Below are positions 8,848 to 19,061 of a stretch of 54,978 nucleotides of DNA, piece by piece; positions within the stretch are counted from its first letter, which is position 1, and each line of letters begins with the position of its first letter. Location of the stretch: positions 1-54,978 of the forward strand of contig JAKANP010000001.1 in NCBI GenBank assembly GCA_021812345.1. Direction: 5' to 3'. The notes beneath the pieces were generated by a model. The model made no database searches, was not told the origin of the DNA, and was given only the letters and a program-made list of their open reading frames with translations. The position numbers were made by a program, and so were the translations under genes. This stretch comes from a bacterium. Its GTDB lineage: Bacteria > Patescibacteriota > Minisyncoccia > UBA6257 > JAGOQP01.

Positions 8848-9744
8848 ATGCAACACATTCCAGTTCTTTTAAAAGAAACAATCGAATCGCTCAATCTTTC
8901 CAAAGGAAAATTTATTGTTGATGGGACGTTGAATGGGGGAGGGCATGCTAAAAAAATTATAGAACAAATTATGCCCGGAGGTGAGTTCTTGGGAATTGAT
9001 TTGGACGATGAGATTTTGAAAAAAAGCCGATTGGAGCTTATGGATACTTTTTCTGAATTTAAAGAAAATCTTATTTTTGTAAATGAAAATTATAAAAATA
9101 TTGATCAAATTATCTCAGAAAATAAATTACCGAAAGCCGATGGAATAGTTTTGGATTTGGGTTTTTCTTCTTTTCACACGGAAGAATCTCAAAGGGGATT
9201 TTCTTTCAACAAAGAAGAAGTATTGGATATGAGATATAACCAATCATCCGGAATTACCGCCGGTCAAATTATAAATAGTTTTTCAGAAAAAGACCTGGCG
9301 GATATTATTTGGAAATTCGGAGAAGAGAGATTTTCGCGTCAGATTGCCAAAGCGATTGTTGTCGCCAGAAGAAAAAAAAGAATATTAACCTCTATGGAAT
9401 TGGCTGAAATCATTAAATATTCTGTCCCGTCGTTTTATAGAAGATCCAGAATAAACCCGGCAACAAAAACTTTTCAGGCGCTAAGAATAGTGGTTAATGA
9501 TGAACTGGGGAATTTGAATATGTTTTTGAGAAATGTTTCCAAGATTATGAATCATGGCGGTAGGTTGTCTATTATTTCATTTCATTCCATAGAAGATAGA
9601 ATCGTAAAAAAATCTTTTAATGATTTTAAAAAAGAGGGCGTGGCAAAAATAATTTGCAAAAAGCCGATTGTCGCATCGGATCAGGAATTAAATTTAAACG
9701 CTAAAAGTCGCTCGGCAAAATTAAGAGTTTTGGAATTTTTATAA
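8848..9744 (+). CDS. rsmH: 16S rRNA (cytosine1402-N4)-methyltransferase
   Basis: HIPVLLKETIESL..DGTLNGGGHAKKI; GFSFNKEEVLDMRYNQSSG; INPATKTFQALRIVVNDELGNL. Confidence 0.97.
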   Translation: MQHIPVLLKETIESLNLSKGKFIVDGTLNGGGHAKKIIEQIMPGGEFLGIDLDDEILKKSRLELMDTFSEFKENLIFVNENYKNIDQIISENKLPKADGIVLDLGFSSFHTEESQRGFSFNKEEVLDMRYNQSSGITAGQIINSFSEKDLADIIWKFGEERFSRQIAKAIVVARRKKRILTSMELAEIIKYSVPSFYRRSRINPATKTFQALRIVVNDELGNLNMFLRNVSKIMNHGGRLSIISFHSIEDRIVKKSFNDFKKEGVAKIICKKPIVASDQELNLNAKSRSAKLRVLEFL

Positions 9745-9771
9745 TTAAATAAGTTAGTAAAAATATTTTTT

Positions 9772-10089
9772 ATGACTGTTATAGAATTTGGAAGAAAAAA
9801 AAGAAAAGTTGATACTTATGTCGTTTTTTTGATTTCTGCCGTTGTTTTTTCGGTTGTTTTGATAGTTTTTATTTATAATAATTTGATTAGTTTAAGGCAT
9901 GATGTTGCGTCAAATCAGGAACTTTTGAACAATCTTCAGGTTCAGACATCCGAACTTAAAGATTCTCTTTTCCATATAACCGATGTTTCTTTGGGTGATT
10001 CTTTTGCTCAATCTTCTGGTTTTGTTCTGGATAAAAATCCTCAATATTTCGTCTCTTCAAAAGAATTAATTTCTCAAGCGACTCAATAA
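9772..10089 (+). CDS. FtsL-like septum formation initiator protein
   Basis: 105 aa, single TM plus coiled-coil, position between rsmH and PBP. Confidence 0.55.
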   Translation: MTVIEFGRKKRKVDTYVVFLISAVVFSVVLIVFIYNNLISLRHDVASNQELLNNLQVQTSELKDSLFHITDVSLGDSFAQSSGFVLDKNPQYFVSSKELISQATQ

Positions 10090-10090
10090 T

Positions 10091-11752
10091 ATGAGGTGGA
10101 GAATGTGGCTGGTTAAAATATTATTCTCACTGGCTTTTATCGCTTTGACGGTTAATTTATATTTTTTACAAGTTGACAAGAGAGGAAATTTTGTAGATAA
10201 AGCTCAGGCTCAAAATAATTCTCTTGGGTATCTGGATGCCTCGAGAGGAATTATTTTTGCTACCGATAAAAATGGAAGTTATTCGGCATTGGTTGCCAAT
10301 AAAAATATGCCCGTGATTTATGCCGTTCCCATAGAGATCAGCAATCCTCAACAAGCGGCCAATCTTCTTTCTCCGATAGTCGGCAAGGACGTAAATTCTC
10401 TTACGGTCGCCTTTTCAAAACCCAAAAGCCAATATGCTTTGTTAATCCAAAAAGCTACCGATCAGCAGGTTCAAGAAATTAAAAATTTAAATTTAAAAGG
10501 AATTTACATAAAGGACCAAACTTTTCGTTCCTATCCTTTTGGCAGTATGGCGTCTCAATTATTGGGTTATGTTTCTTTGGATGCAAATGGTCAAATGTCT
10601 GGAAAATATGGGCTGGAGCTTGAATTCAATAAACAACTTGAAGGTCAGCCGGGAGATATAAATTCCGGTTCAATTCAAAATCCGGTTGACGGAAAAAATT
10701 TGTATTTGACTATTGATAGGAATATTCAAGATGAAGCGGAACAAATTATTGCTCCGCTTGTGCAAAAATGGAATGCCGCCGGAGCAACGATGATCGTTCA
10801 GGAACCGAGCACCGGAAAAATTTTAGCTATGGCGAATTATCCGGATTTTGATCCTAACAATTATTCAAATTATCCGATTAAAAATTTTTTAAACCCTGCC
10901 GTTCAGCTTCCTTATGAACCGGGTTCGGTTTTTAAAATCATTACTATGGCTTCCGGAATAGATTCCGGGAAAATAACTCCCGACACCACTTATGTTGATA
11001 CGGGTTGTGTCCAATTGGATAAACAATGGAAGATTTGCAATTGGAATTATAAAACTCATGGTCCTTATGGAAAAATTACCATGACTGATGTCATCAAGAA
11101 TTCTTTGAACGTTGGAGCGGTTTTTGCGGAAAAACAAATAGGTAATTCAATTTTTACCGATTATGTCAGAAAATTTGGATTTGGAAAAATTACAGGCATT
11201 CAACTTCCGGGGGAACTTGGCGGAAATTTAAATAATTTAAACAGCGGAATCGGTTCCAATTATTCAACCGCTTCTTATGGTCAGGGGATTACCGCCACTC
11301 CGATTCAATTAGTCACCGCTTTTTCGGCTGTTGCCAACGGAGGTCTTTTGATGAAGCCTTTTATTTTTGATAGCGATAGTCCTCAAATAATTTCCAGAGT
11401 TATCAGCCAGGATACTGCTCAAAAATTGACCAAAATGATGGTTTCTGCTGTTGATTTTAATAAGGTTGCGGCTGTTTCTCAGTATGAAGTTGCAGGAAAA
11501 ACCGGAACCGCTTACACTACCGATTATGATGTAAAAGGATATAATAAGGAAAAATTGGTAAATACTTTTATAGGTTATGCTCCGGCTTCTAATCCTAAAT
11601 TTACAATTTTAATAAAGTTGGATCGGCCACAAAATGCTCCTTTGGCCGGAGATACGGTCGTCCCCGAATTTAGAACTATGACGGAATTTCTTTTAAATTA
11701 TTATAATATTCCGCCCGATAGGCCGGACAGTCAAAGCCAATCCGGACAATAA
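10091..11752 (+). CDS. Class B penicillin-binding protein (FtsI/PBP2-like)
   Basis: Transpeptidase motifs PGSVFKI, SLN, KTGTA. Confidence 0.95.
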   Translation: MRWRMWLVKILFSLAFIALTVNLYFLQVDKRGNFVDKAQAQNNSLGYLDASRGIIFATDKNGSYSALVANKNMPVIYAVPIEISNPQQAANLLSPIVGKDVNSLTVAFSKPKSQYALLIQKATDQQVQEIKNLNLKGIYIKDQTFRSYPFGSMASQLLGYVSLDANGQMSGKYGLELEFNKQLEGQPGDINSGSIQNPVDGKNLYLTIDRNIQDEAEQIIAPLVQKWNAAGATMIVQEPSTGKILAMANYPDFDPNNYSNYPIKNFLNPAVQLPYEPGSVFKIITMASGIDSGKITPDTTYVDTGCVQLDKQWKICNWNYKTHGPYGKITMTDVIKNSLNVGAVFAEKQIGNSIFTDYVRKFGFGKITGIQLPGELGGNLNNLNSGIGSNYSTASYGQGITATPIQLVTAFSAVANGGLLMKPFIFDSDSPQIISRVISQDTAQKLTKMMVSAVDFNKVAAVSQYEVAGKTGTAYTTDYDVKGYNKEKLVNTFIGYAPASNPKFTILIKLDRPQNAPLAGDTVVPEFRTMTEFLLNYYNIPPDRPDSQSQSGQ

Positions 11753-11766
11753 TATCTCGTTAATAT

Positions 11767-13020
11767 ATGAAAAAAAAACTGATATCATCTCTACAATTTA
11801 TTTTAAAGCTTTTATCCAAGGCTACGATTAATAAATTTAAACCGGTTATCATTGCTGTTACCGGTAGTGTTGGCAAAACGTCATCAAAAGAAGCCATCTG
11901 GTCAATTTTAAAAGGACAACAAAATTCAAGAAAAACTTCGGCTAATTTTAATAATGAGCTTGGAATCCCATTAGCCATTTTGGGGGATTATCAAAAAATA
12001 TCAAAACCGGCATGGTTTTTTTGGATTAAAGTTGTATTGTCATCTGTTTTTAACATCCTTTTTAAATCAAAATATTTTTATCCTAAAATTTTAGTCTTAG
12101 AATATGGCGCTGATAAGCCCGGAGATATAAACAAATTAGTCGATATTGCAAAGCCTCATATTGCCGTAATTTCTGCCATCGGTAAAATTCCGGTCCACGT
12201 AGAAAATTATCCTCAGGGAATAGAATCGGTTGCCAAAGAAAAATCCAAATTGATTTCCAATTTATCAACTTCGGATATTGCCGTGTTAAATGCCGACGAC
12301 CCGACAATTTCAAAAATTGAAGAAAAAACCAGAGCTAAGATTTTAACTTTCGGTTTTTCAAAAAATTCTTTTGTAAGAATATCTAATTTTAAACATCTTG
12401 AAGAGGATGGAAAAATTTACGGAATTGCTTTCAAGCTTGAAAATAATGGAGCCTCAGTTCCAATAATTTTAAACGGAGCTTTCTCCGTTGCTCACGCTTA
12501 TGCCGCCGCTTGCGCTTCTTGTGTGGCTTTAACTTTTGACATTAATTTGGTCGGTTCGGCAAATGCTCTCGCATCTTATTATAAACCGATTAAAGGAAGA
12601 TCAATGATTATTGATGGCATAAAAGAATCTCAAATTATCGATGAAAGTTATAATTCTTCCCCAATAGCCCTTGAAACGGCATTGATTTCTATGAAAGAAA
12701 TAAAAAATAAAAGAAAATTGGCTGTTTTAGGAGACATGATGGAACTCGGGAACTACACACTAGAAGCCCATGAATTTATAGGGAAAATAATTCCCGAATG
12801 TTTGGATGTATTAATTACCGTCGGTTCAAGGGCGGAATTCATTGCTCAAAGCGCTATAAAAAACGGAATGAATAAAAATTTTGTCTTTTCTTTTAATAAC
12901 GCGCAAGATGCCGGTTTGAAATTGCAGGAAATAATTAAAAAAGGGGATTTAGTTTTAGTTAAAGGATCAAGAGTCGTCGGTCTGGATAAGATTGTGGATG
13001 AGGTGAAAAGCGCTGCATAG
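11767..13020 (+). CDS. murF: UDP-N-acetylmuramoyl-tripeptide--D-alanyl-D-alanine ligase
   Basis: VTGSVGKTSSKEAI, NNELGIPLAIL, AVLGDMMELG motifs. Confidence 0.9.
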   Translation: MKKKLISSLQFILKLLSKATINKFKPVIIAVTGSVGKTSSKEAIWSILKGQQNSRKTSANFNNELGIPLAILGDYQKISKPAWFFWIKVVLSSVFNILFKSKYFYPKILVLEYGADKPGDINKLVDIAKPHIAVISAIGKIPVHVENYPQGIESVAKEKSKLISNLSTSDIAVLNADDPTISKIEEKTRAKILTFGFSKNSFVRISNFKHLEEDGKIYGIAFKLENNGASVPIILNGAFSVAHAYAAACASCVALTFDINLVGSANALASYYKPIKGRSMIIDGIKESQIIDESYNSSPIALETALISMKEIKNKRKLAVLGDMMELGNYTLEAHEFIGKIIPECLDVLITVGSRAEFIAQSAIKNGMNKNFVFSFNNAQDAGLKLQEIIKKGDLVLVKGSRVVGLDKIVDEVKSAA

Positions 13021-13046
13021 ACAATAAAACGTTACGGCGATAGTCC

Positions 13047-13103
13047 GGTAGCGAACATCTGTTATATAATTTATTTGCATCAGCAAACAGATGTTCTGCT
13101 ATC
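13047..13103. repeat. Long inverted repeat/hairpin downstream of murF
   Basis: GGTAGCGAACATCTGTT (13047-13063) vs AACAGATGTTCTGCTATC (13086-13103), ~17 bp stem with one bulge. Confidence 0.7.
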
Positions 13104-13144
13104 CAGGGATAAAATAATCGAAGAAATAAAAGCAATTTAGATGT

Positions 13145-13182
13145 AATAAAAAAATATTTCACATAAAGTGAAATATTTTTTG
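13145..13182. terminator. Bidirectional intrinsic terminator
   Basis: AAAAAATATTTCACATAAAGTGAAATATTTTTT. Confidence 0.75.
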
Positions 13183-13412
13183 TCGGACCGCCCCGCCTTC
13201 ATTAAAATTACGGCGGGCAAGCGGGAATCTCACGTCGCTCATTATATTCGCTCCCTCACAACCCTGTGCCACCGCTAAAGCTTTAGGCGACACGCAGTCG
13301 GTTTTGAGTAATTTCCTACGCGGGGTATTTACAAATACCCCGACCCCCAAAGATTCGAATTCAGAGGGCAAAAACAAAAAATCCCGCTTGCGCGGGTATG
13401 TTTTTGTTTTTG

Positions 13413-13487
13413 TGACCCCGTCGGGATTCGAACCCGAGTTTTCGCGATGAGAACGCGACGTCCTGGACCGGACTAGACGACAGGGCC
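13413..13487 (-). tRNA. tRNA-Glu (anticodon CTC), CCA not encoded
   Basis: Minus strand GGCCCTGTCGTCTAGTCCGGTCCAGGAC-GTCGCGTTCTCATCGCGA-...GGGTTCGAATCCCGACGGGGTCA. Confidence 0.93.
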
Positions 13488-13544
13488 AAATTGTTAATAA
13501 TTTACATTTTGTAATATTTCGTGTCAAATTTTTAATCCGGGATT

Positions 13545-14414
13545 TTATTGTTTATATCTTGCGAATATTCCGGCAGGTAACCGTCTTTGAGTATTTTTTT
13601 CTTTTATTGAAAGTTCCCCATATTCTATTTTGTTTTCCGAAAACATCTCCGAAAATAAGTTTTTTATAACCTCTGCCGAATATCCGGTGGAATAGCTGTT
13701 GAATATGGCAAATAGAGGTTTTGGATTTAATATCTTTTTTACGGATTCAATCAATTTTGGAACGTCATTTTCAAATTTAAAAACTTTTCCTTTTTGGTCT
13801 CTTCCGAACGCCGGAGGGTCCATTATCACGGCATCGTATTTGTGCCCTCTTTTTATTTCTCTATCGACAAATTTCTTGGCATCGTCGACTATCCATCTTA
13901 TGGGAGAGTTTGTAAGCCCGCTTAATTTTTGGTTTTCTATCGCCCAAGCCACCGATGGTTTTGATGAATCCACGTGGGTTACTTTAGCTCCTTTGGATGC
14001 GGCATAAAGAGTGGCGCCTCCGGTGTATCCGAATAAATTCAAGATATTCGGCTTAGATTCCGATTTTTTTATTATTTCTCCAAACCATTCCCAATTTAAT
14101 ATTTGTTCGGGAAAAACTCCGGTATGTTTGAAAGGTGTTAATTTCAATTGCATCGAAATTTTTTCAAATGAAAAAATCCACGGGTCTTTGATGTCTCTAT
14201 TTTCCCAATGATTGCCTAAGTTTATTTTTGGTGACGGGGATGAATGAAAAATTGCGTTTGCTTTTTGCCATTCTGCCGCTCCTATTTTTTTATTCCAAAT
14301 AGCGTTTGGGTCGGGTCGGGAAATGATGTAATTTCCGAATTTTTCCAATTTTTCTCCGTTGCCGGAATCAATTAATTCATAATCTTCAATTGGCCCCAAG
14401 GTGTATGTTTCCAT
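13545..14414 (-). CDS. Class I SAM-dependent (rRNA) methyltransferase, RlmI-like
   Basis: NILNLFGYTGGATLYAASKGAKVTHVDSSKPSVAWA, DAVIMDPPAFGR. Confidence 0.8.
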   Translation of the reverse strand: METYTLGPIEDYELIDSGNGEKLEKFGNYIISRPDPNAIWNKKIGAAEWQKANAIFHSSPSPKINLGNHWENRDIKDPWIFSFEKISMQLKLTPFKHTGVFPEQILNWEWFGEIIKKSESKPNILNLFGYTGGATLYAASKGAKVTHVDSSKPSVAWAIENQKLSGLTNSPIRWIVDDAKKFVDREIKRGHKYDAVIMDPPAFGRDQKGKVFKFENDVPKLIESVKKILNPKPLFAIFNSYSTGYSAEVIKNLFSEMFSENKIEYGELSIKEKNTQRRLPAGIFARYKQ

Positions 14415-14507
14415 AAAAAGATATTACCATAGGCGTTTGGAATCCTCAATTTTTTGATGGAACTATTTTGTTTTTATATTTTTTTGATATACAATTAATG
14501 ACAAATT

Positions 14508-14870
14508 ATGCATTCAAATTTTATTCAAAAAGTTAAGTTTTTTTTGAAAGATAAAAAAATTTTTTGGACAATAATAATCGGAATTGTCTTTTGGGCAATA
14601 GCTTTTGGCATAGCTTACGTTCAAATTTTCCCGTTGGAAAAAAATTTAATTTTACATTTCAATTTTAACAGACAAGTTGATGCTATCGGGTCGTCTTCCG
14701 ATGTCTTTTGGATAATTTTTGGAATGGCGATAATTTTTGTAATGGATCAATTGTTTTCATTGGCGCTTTATTTTAAAGAAAAAATGATTTCTTATTTGAT
14801 TTCTTATTCCGGAACATTTTTTATGTTTTTGGGATTGTTTGTAATCTATTATCTTTCACTTGCAAATTGA
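14508..14870 (+). CDS. Hypothetical membrane protein
   Basis: 120 aa, ~3 TM segments. Confidence 0.6.
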   Translation: MHSNFIQKVKFFLKDKKIFWTIIIGIVFWAIAFGIAYVQIFPLEKNLILHFNFNRQVDAIGSSSDVFWIIFGMAIIFVMDQLFSLALYFKEKMISYLISYSGTFFMFLGLFVIYYLSLAN

Positions 14871-14894
14871 TATATTTTTTGTTAATCTTTTTTT

Positions 14895-15203
14895 ATGTTT
14901 GCTGTTATTAAAACCGGTGGAAAACAATATTTGGTTTCTTCCGGACAAAAAATAAAAATAGAAAAAATAGAAGGCAAAGAAGGAGATAAAGTCAATTTTA
15001 AAGACGTTCTTCTTTTGGCCGGTGAAGGCAATGCTAAAATTGGAAATCCAAACGTTGCCGGAGCTTCGGTAAGCGGAGAGATTGTCAAACAAGCAAGAAG
15101 CAAAAAAGTTATCGTTTTTAAATACCACTCAAAAGCCAGAGTCAGAAAAACAAAAGGACATCGACAGTATTTCACCGAAGTCAAAATAAATGATGTAAAA
15201 TAA
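14895..15203 (+). CDS. rplU: 50S ribosomal protein L21
   Basis: MFAVIKTGGKQYLVSSGQKIKIEKIEGKEGDKVNFKDVLLLAG. Confidence 0.97.
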   Translation: MFAVIKTGGKQYLVSSGQKIKIEKIEGKEGDKVNFKDVLLLAGEGNAKIGNPNVAGASVSGEIVKQARSKKVIVFKYHSKARVRKTKGHRQYFTEVKINDVK

Positions 15204-15231
15204 AACGTCCTAAAAAAGGGCGTTTTTTTAT
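15202..15231. terminator. Bidirectional terminator between rplU and recR
   Basis: AAAACGTCCTAAAAAAGGGCGTTTTTTT. Confidence 0.7.
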
Positions 15232-15830
15232 TCTCTTCTTGTTAAGGAATGAGACAAAGTTTCCGAATCGGCAAATTCAATTTCTCCTCCGGTAGGGATG
15301 CCTCTTCCCAGTCGGGATATTTTTTGGGAATAATCCTTCAATTCTTTTTCTATAACGGATGAATTGAGGTCGCCATAAGTTGTCGGATTTAGCGCGATAA
15401 TGATTTCTTTGGCTTTTTCATCCTTCATTTCATCGGAAATTATTTTTTTTAAAATGTTTAATCTCAATTTCTGCCAGCTTTCTAATACTCCGCTTTTTGT
15501 CAATTCGCCGATGACCAGATATTTTCCATTATATTTTTTTGTTCTTTCAATACTCATCAAATCCGTTTCTTTTTCAATAATCATAAAAGTGTCGTTGATC
15601 CTGCTTTTATCGGAACATATGGGGCATACGGCTGAAATTTCGGAATGAACAAAAAAACATCTTGGACAAATTTTTACCTTCTTTAACCCCGAAATAGCGC
15701 TTGATAAATCGGACAGTTTTGATTGTCCGGAGGATATTAATTTGAAAGCGAGTCTGGTTGCTTGCCGAGGACCGATTGACGGCAGTTTTTCAAATTCATC
15801 TATAAATTTTTTTATTTCTTCCGGAAGCAC
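15228..15830 (-). CDS. recR: Recombination protein RecR
   Basis: FEKLPSIGPRQATRLAFKLI; zinc finger CPRC..CPIC; SRLGRGIPTGGEIEFADSETLSHSL. Confidence 0.96.
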   Translation of the reverse strand: MLPEEIKKFIDEFEKLPSIGPRQATRLAFKLISSGQSKLSDLSSAISGLKKVKICPRCFFVHSEISAVCPICSDKSRINDTFMIIEKETDLMSIERTKKYNGKYLVIGELTKSGVLESWQKLRLNILKKIISDEMKDEKAKEIIIALNPTTYGDLNSSVIEKELKDYSQKISRLGRGIPTGGEIEFADSETLSHSLTRRE

Positions 15831-15861
15831 AAAATTAATTAATTAAAAATATATATCGATC

Positions 15862-17211
15862 TTACTGTTCAAAAGATGAATGTGTTTTTGAAATCGGCCT
15901 GAAAGTGACCTTGTCGCCGTCAAATTTAAGATCAACAGTCCCAAGTGGCCCGTTTCTGTGTTTGGCGACAATAACATTAGCCGTCCCTTCGTCTTCAAGA
16001 GATGGTTCCAATTTGTCTCTGTCTTTTCTGTAAATTAAGAGCACAACATCGGCGTCTTGTTCCCATGATCCGGTTTCTCTTAAGTCCGACAATCTTGGAA
16101 CTTTTATTTCTCTGGCGTCAACTTGTCTGTTAAGCTGTGATACGGCCAGAACCGGAACATTTAATTCTCTTGCCAGCGCTTTTATTCCATGAGAAATTTC
16201 TGTAAATTGTTGAACGGTGTTTTCGCTTTGAATCATCGGCTGTATCAATTGAACATAATCTATCATTATCAAATCGAGACCGTTTTCGGATTGCAATCTT
16301 CTGGCAATAGATCTTATTTGCATTATTGTGGGGGATGGAGTGTCGTCTATAAAAATTTTCATTCGGGATAATCTGTCCAGCGCCTCCTGAATAAGTCCAA
16401 AATCGGATTCATTGCTTAATTGTCCGGTTCTTAATCTCCAAAATGGGACCTGAGCTTCAGCGGCAATTAAACGGTCAACTAATTGCTCCCTCGACATTTC
16501 CAGAGAAAATATTCCAACCGAAGCTCCTCCTTTTAATGCCGCTCCTCTCGCCATATCCAAAGCTAAAGTTGTTTTTCCCAAAGATGGGCGAGCTCCCAAA
16601 ATAACCATATCCGATCTCTGCAATCCCGAAAGCAATTTATCCAGGTCATCAAATCCGGTAGTAATTCCGCGAAGCCCTTTTTCTCCCTGGTGAAGCTTCT
16701 CTATTCTTTCGTAAGCTTCTTTAAGTTCGTCTTTTAAGGCTGTAATGTTTTTGTCCTGAGATCTTTGAGAAACCTTAAATACTTTTTGTTCAATGGAATC
16801 TATTAAGTTATCAAGTCCGGATTTTTTTTCAAATACGTCTTCATTGATATCTGCCGCCAGAGAAATTAAATCTCTCAGCACTCTTTTTTCTCTTACAATT
16901 TTTGCATAATGAGCGGCATGAGCCGAAGAGGGGACTTTATTTATTAAATCTCCCAAATAAGAATTTCCTCCTATATTATCAAGTTCATTTTTGGATTTAA
17001 GAATGTTTGAAACGCTGAGTATGTCAACCGGTTCATTTTTAGAAAATAATTCCAATATGGCATTATAAATTCTTTGATTGGCCACGACATAAAAATCTGA
17101 AGGGATTATCGAATCAGCCACTTTTGTGATGGCGTTTTTGTCTATCATTAGCGAACCCAATACCGATTGTTCCGCTTCCAAATCTTGGGGCGGAATTTTT
17201 ATGGAATCCAT
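15862..17211 (-). CDS. dnaB: Replicative DNA helicase DnaB
   Basis: PPQDLEAEQSVLGSLM; GARPSLGKTTLALDMA; RDLRETGSWEQDADVVLLIYR. Confidence 0.97.
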   Translation of the reverse strand: MDSIKIPPQDLEAEQSVLGSLMIDKNAITKVADSIIPSDFYVVANQRIYNAILELFSKNEPVDILSVSNILKSKNELDNIGGNSYLGDLINKVPSSAHAAHYAKIVREKRVLRDLISLAADINEDVFEKKSGLDNLIDSIEQKVFKVSQRSQDKNITALKDELKEAYERIEKLHQGEKGLRGITTGFDDLDKLLSGLQRSDMVILGARPSLGKTTLALDMARGAALKGGASVGIFSLEMSREQLVDRLIAAEAQVPFWRLRTGQLSNESDFGLIQEALDRLSRMKIFIDDTPSPTIMQIRSIARRLQSENGLDLIMIDYVQLIQPMIQSENTVQQFTEISHGIKALARELNVPVLAVSQLNRQVDAREIKVPRLSDLRETGSWEQDADVVLLIYRKDRDKLEPSLEDEGTANVIVAKHRNGPLGTVDLKFDGDKVTFRPISKTHSSFEQ

Positions 17212-17212
17212 T

Positions 17213-18586
17213 TTATTTCTTATAAATTAAATATCCTAACGGAGTATCTTCTAACCAGTATCCTAACTCAATAATTTTTTTTCTCAAGGTGTCGGACTTA
17301 ATAAACTGTTTATTATTTCTGGAAATCTCTCTTTTTTCGGCCAAAATCTTTATTTTTATCGGTATTTTCGGCGTTTTTTCCATTTTAATTCCGAATATTT
17401 TTAAACTTTTTACTATAAAATCCGACATTTCTTTTGCTTCTTTTTTATTCAAATCAAAAACATTTTTTAAGTTTCCGATAATTTCAAAAATCGAAGCTAA
17501 AGCTTTCGGGGTATTGAAATCATCTTCCATTGACGAATCAAATTTTTCTTTTGCGGAAAATATATCATTTTTTATTTTATCGGAAATTGGCCCTGATTTC
17601 TTTACCAGAGATAATTTATAAATAAAAATTTGAATCGTTTGAAGCGATGACTTTGCCTGTTCGGCTGTATTCTCGTCGTAATCAATCGGAGAACGATAGT
17701 GATGAGATAAAATAATATATCTTAAAACTTGAGGCGAATATTTTTTTAAAAATTCGTCGATAGTTATAAAATTGCCGGAACTTTTTGACATTTTTTGTCC
17801 GTTAACCAGCAAAAATCCGGTATGCATCCAAAATTTTACCATCGGTTTTTTCCCCGATGCCGATTCTTGTTGCGCTATTTCCGCTTCGTGATGAGGAAAT
17901 TTTAAATCAATAGCTCCGCCATGAATATCATATTGCGGACCAAAATAATATTCGGTTATTGCCGTGTCTTCTATGTGCCATCCGGGACGCCCCTTTCCCA
18001 AGGGAGAATTCCAAAAAGGTTCCTGAGGTTTTGAAAATTTCCAAAGGCAAAAATCGGCTTTATTTTTTTTCTCCAAGTTGTCGTCTATTCTTGAAACGCC
18101 ATCTTCCGATTGTTGAACAGTTCTTCGGGCGAGTTTCCCATAATCTTCAAATTTCGAAACGTCAAAATAATATCCGTCACTTATTTTATAGGCAAATCCT
18201 TTTTTGATAAGATTTTGGACTTGTTTTATAATTTGAGGAATATGTTCCGTGGCTCTGGCATATTTATTGACAGAAATTATTTCAAGCTCTTTTTCGTTTT
18301 GATGATATTTTTTTTCATACAATCTTTCCAACTCTTTCCAATTTAACGATTTTTCTTTGGCTCTTTCTATTATTTTATCGTCTATATCGGTGATGTTTTG
18401 AAGATAATTAATTTTCCATCCTTGGTGGCGCAAATACCTTACTATAATATCAAACGCCAAATAAGTTCTGGCATGACCTATATGCGGATTATCATAAGGC
18501 GTGATTCCGCAGACAAACAAACGAATCTCTTTTTTTGTTCTTGAAAAATTTTTTTTTACTTCCGACAAAGAATCGTAAATTAACAT
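17213..18586 (-). CDS. cysS: Cysteine--tRNA ligase
   Basis: FVCGITPYDNPHIGHARTYLAFDII; GWHIEDTAI; KMSKSSGNF. Confidence 0.96.
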   Translation of the reverse strand: MLIYDSLSEVKKNFSRTKKEIRLFVCGITPYDNPHIGHARTYLAFDIIVRYLRHQGWKINYLQNITDIDDKIIERAKEKSLNWKELERLYEKKYHQNEKELEIISVNKYARATEHIPQIIKQVQNLIKKGFAYKISDGYYFDVSKFEDYGKLARRTVQQSEDGVSRIDDNLEKKNKADFCLWKFSKPQEPFWNSPLGKGRPGWHIEDTAITEYYFGPQYDIHGGAIDLKFPHHEAEIAQQESASGKKPMVKFWMHTGFLLVNGQKMSKSSGNFITIDEFLKKYSPQVLRYIILSHHYRSPIDYDENTAEQAKSSLQTIQIFIYKLSLVKKSGPISDKIKNDIFSAKEKFDSSMEDDFNTPKALASIFEIIGNLKNVFDLNKKEAKEMSDFIVKSLKIFGIKMEKTPKIPIKIKILAEKREISRNNKQFIKSDTLRKKIIELGYWLEDTPLGYLIYKK

Positions 18587-18733
18587 ATTTTCATTTTATA
18601 TTTATGTTGACAATTAATCAAAGCGTATTGAATGAATTTTAGATCATTTAGCCGATCTTGAACAATTGACTGAATGCAAAATTTGATGTATTATTTGAAA
18701 AGAACCTTAACCAAAAGAGGGGGGGGCGACAAA

Positions 18734-19003
18734 ATGTTTCATGACATGGGAATCCTCGAAGCTTTAATTCTTTATTTTGTTTCCGGATTGTTTTTTGGTG
18801 CATTCTTTTTCGGTGGCAAAAGGATTCTGCGTGAATGGGATGGATATGGTTTTTTGAGAGCATTTGTCGGTATGATTTTCTTTTTACTTGCTCTGGCTTC
18901 TGCTGTTTTTTGTCTGGCGTCTTTAGTTGTCCTTTTTGCCAAGGTTTTTTGGCTGACTATCGCATGCATCGCCATTCTTTTGGTTATTGTATTTCGTATG
19001 TAA
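18734..19003 (+). CDS. Hypothetical membrane protein (track ORF starts 18674)
   Basis: Strong G-rich SD (AAAGAGGGGGGGGCGAC) before ATG 18734; multi-TM. Confidence 0.55.
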   Translation: MFHDMGILEALILYFVSGLFFGAFFFGGKRILREWDGYGFLRAFVGMIFFLLALASAVFCLASLVVLFAKVFWLTIACIAILLVIVFRM

Positions 19004-19017
19004 TGTAAATTAGTTTT

Positions 19018-19052
19018 TTAAAACGGCTTTTTGATTAAAGCCGTTTTTTTAT
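19018..19052 (+). terminator. Intrinsic terminator
   Basis: AAACGGCTTTTTGATTAAAGCCGTTTTTTT. Confidence 0.75.
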
Positions 19053-19061
19053 TATTTTTTA

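Noticed and set aside
13159-13527. 122-aa minus-strand ORF
   Set aside because: Overlaps tRNA-Glu and its non-coding tail (peptide GSNPDGVTKTKTYPRKRD is tRNA-derived)
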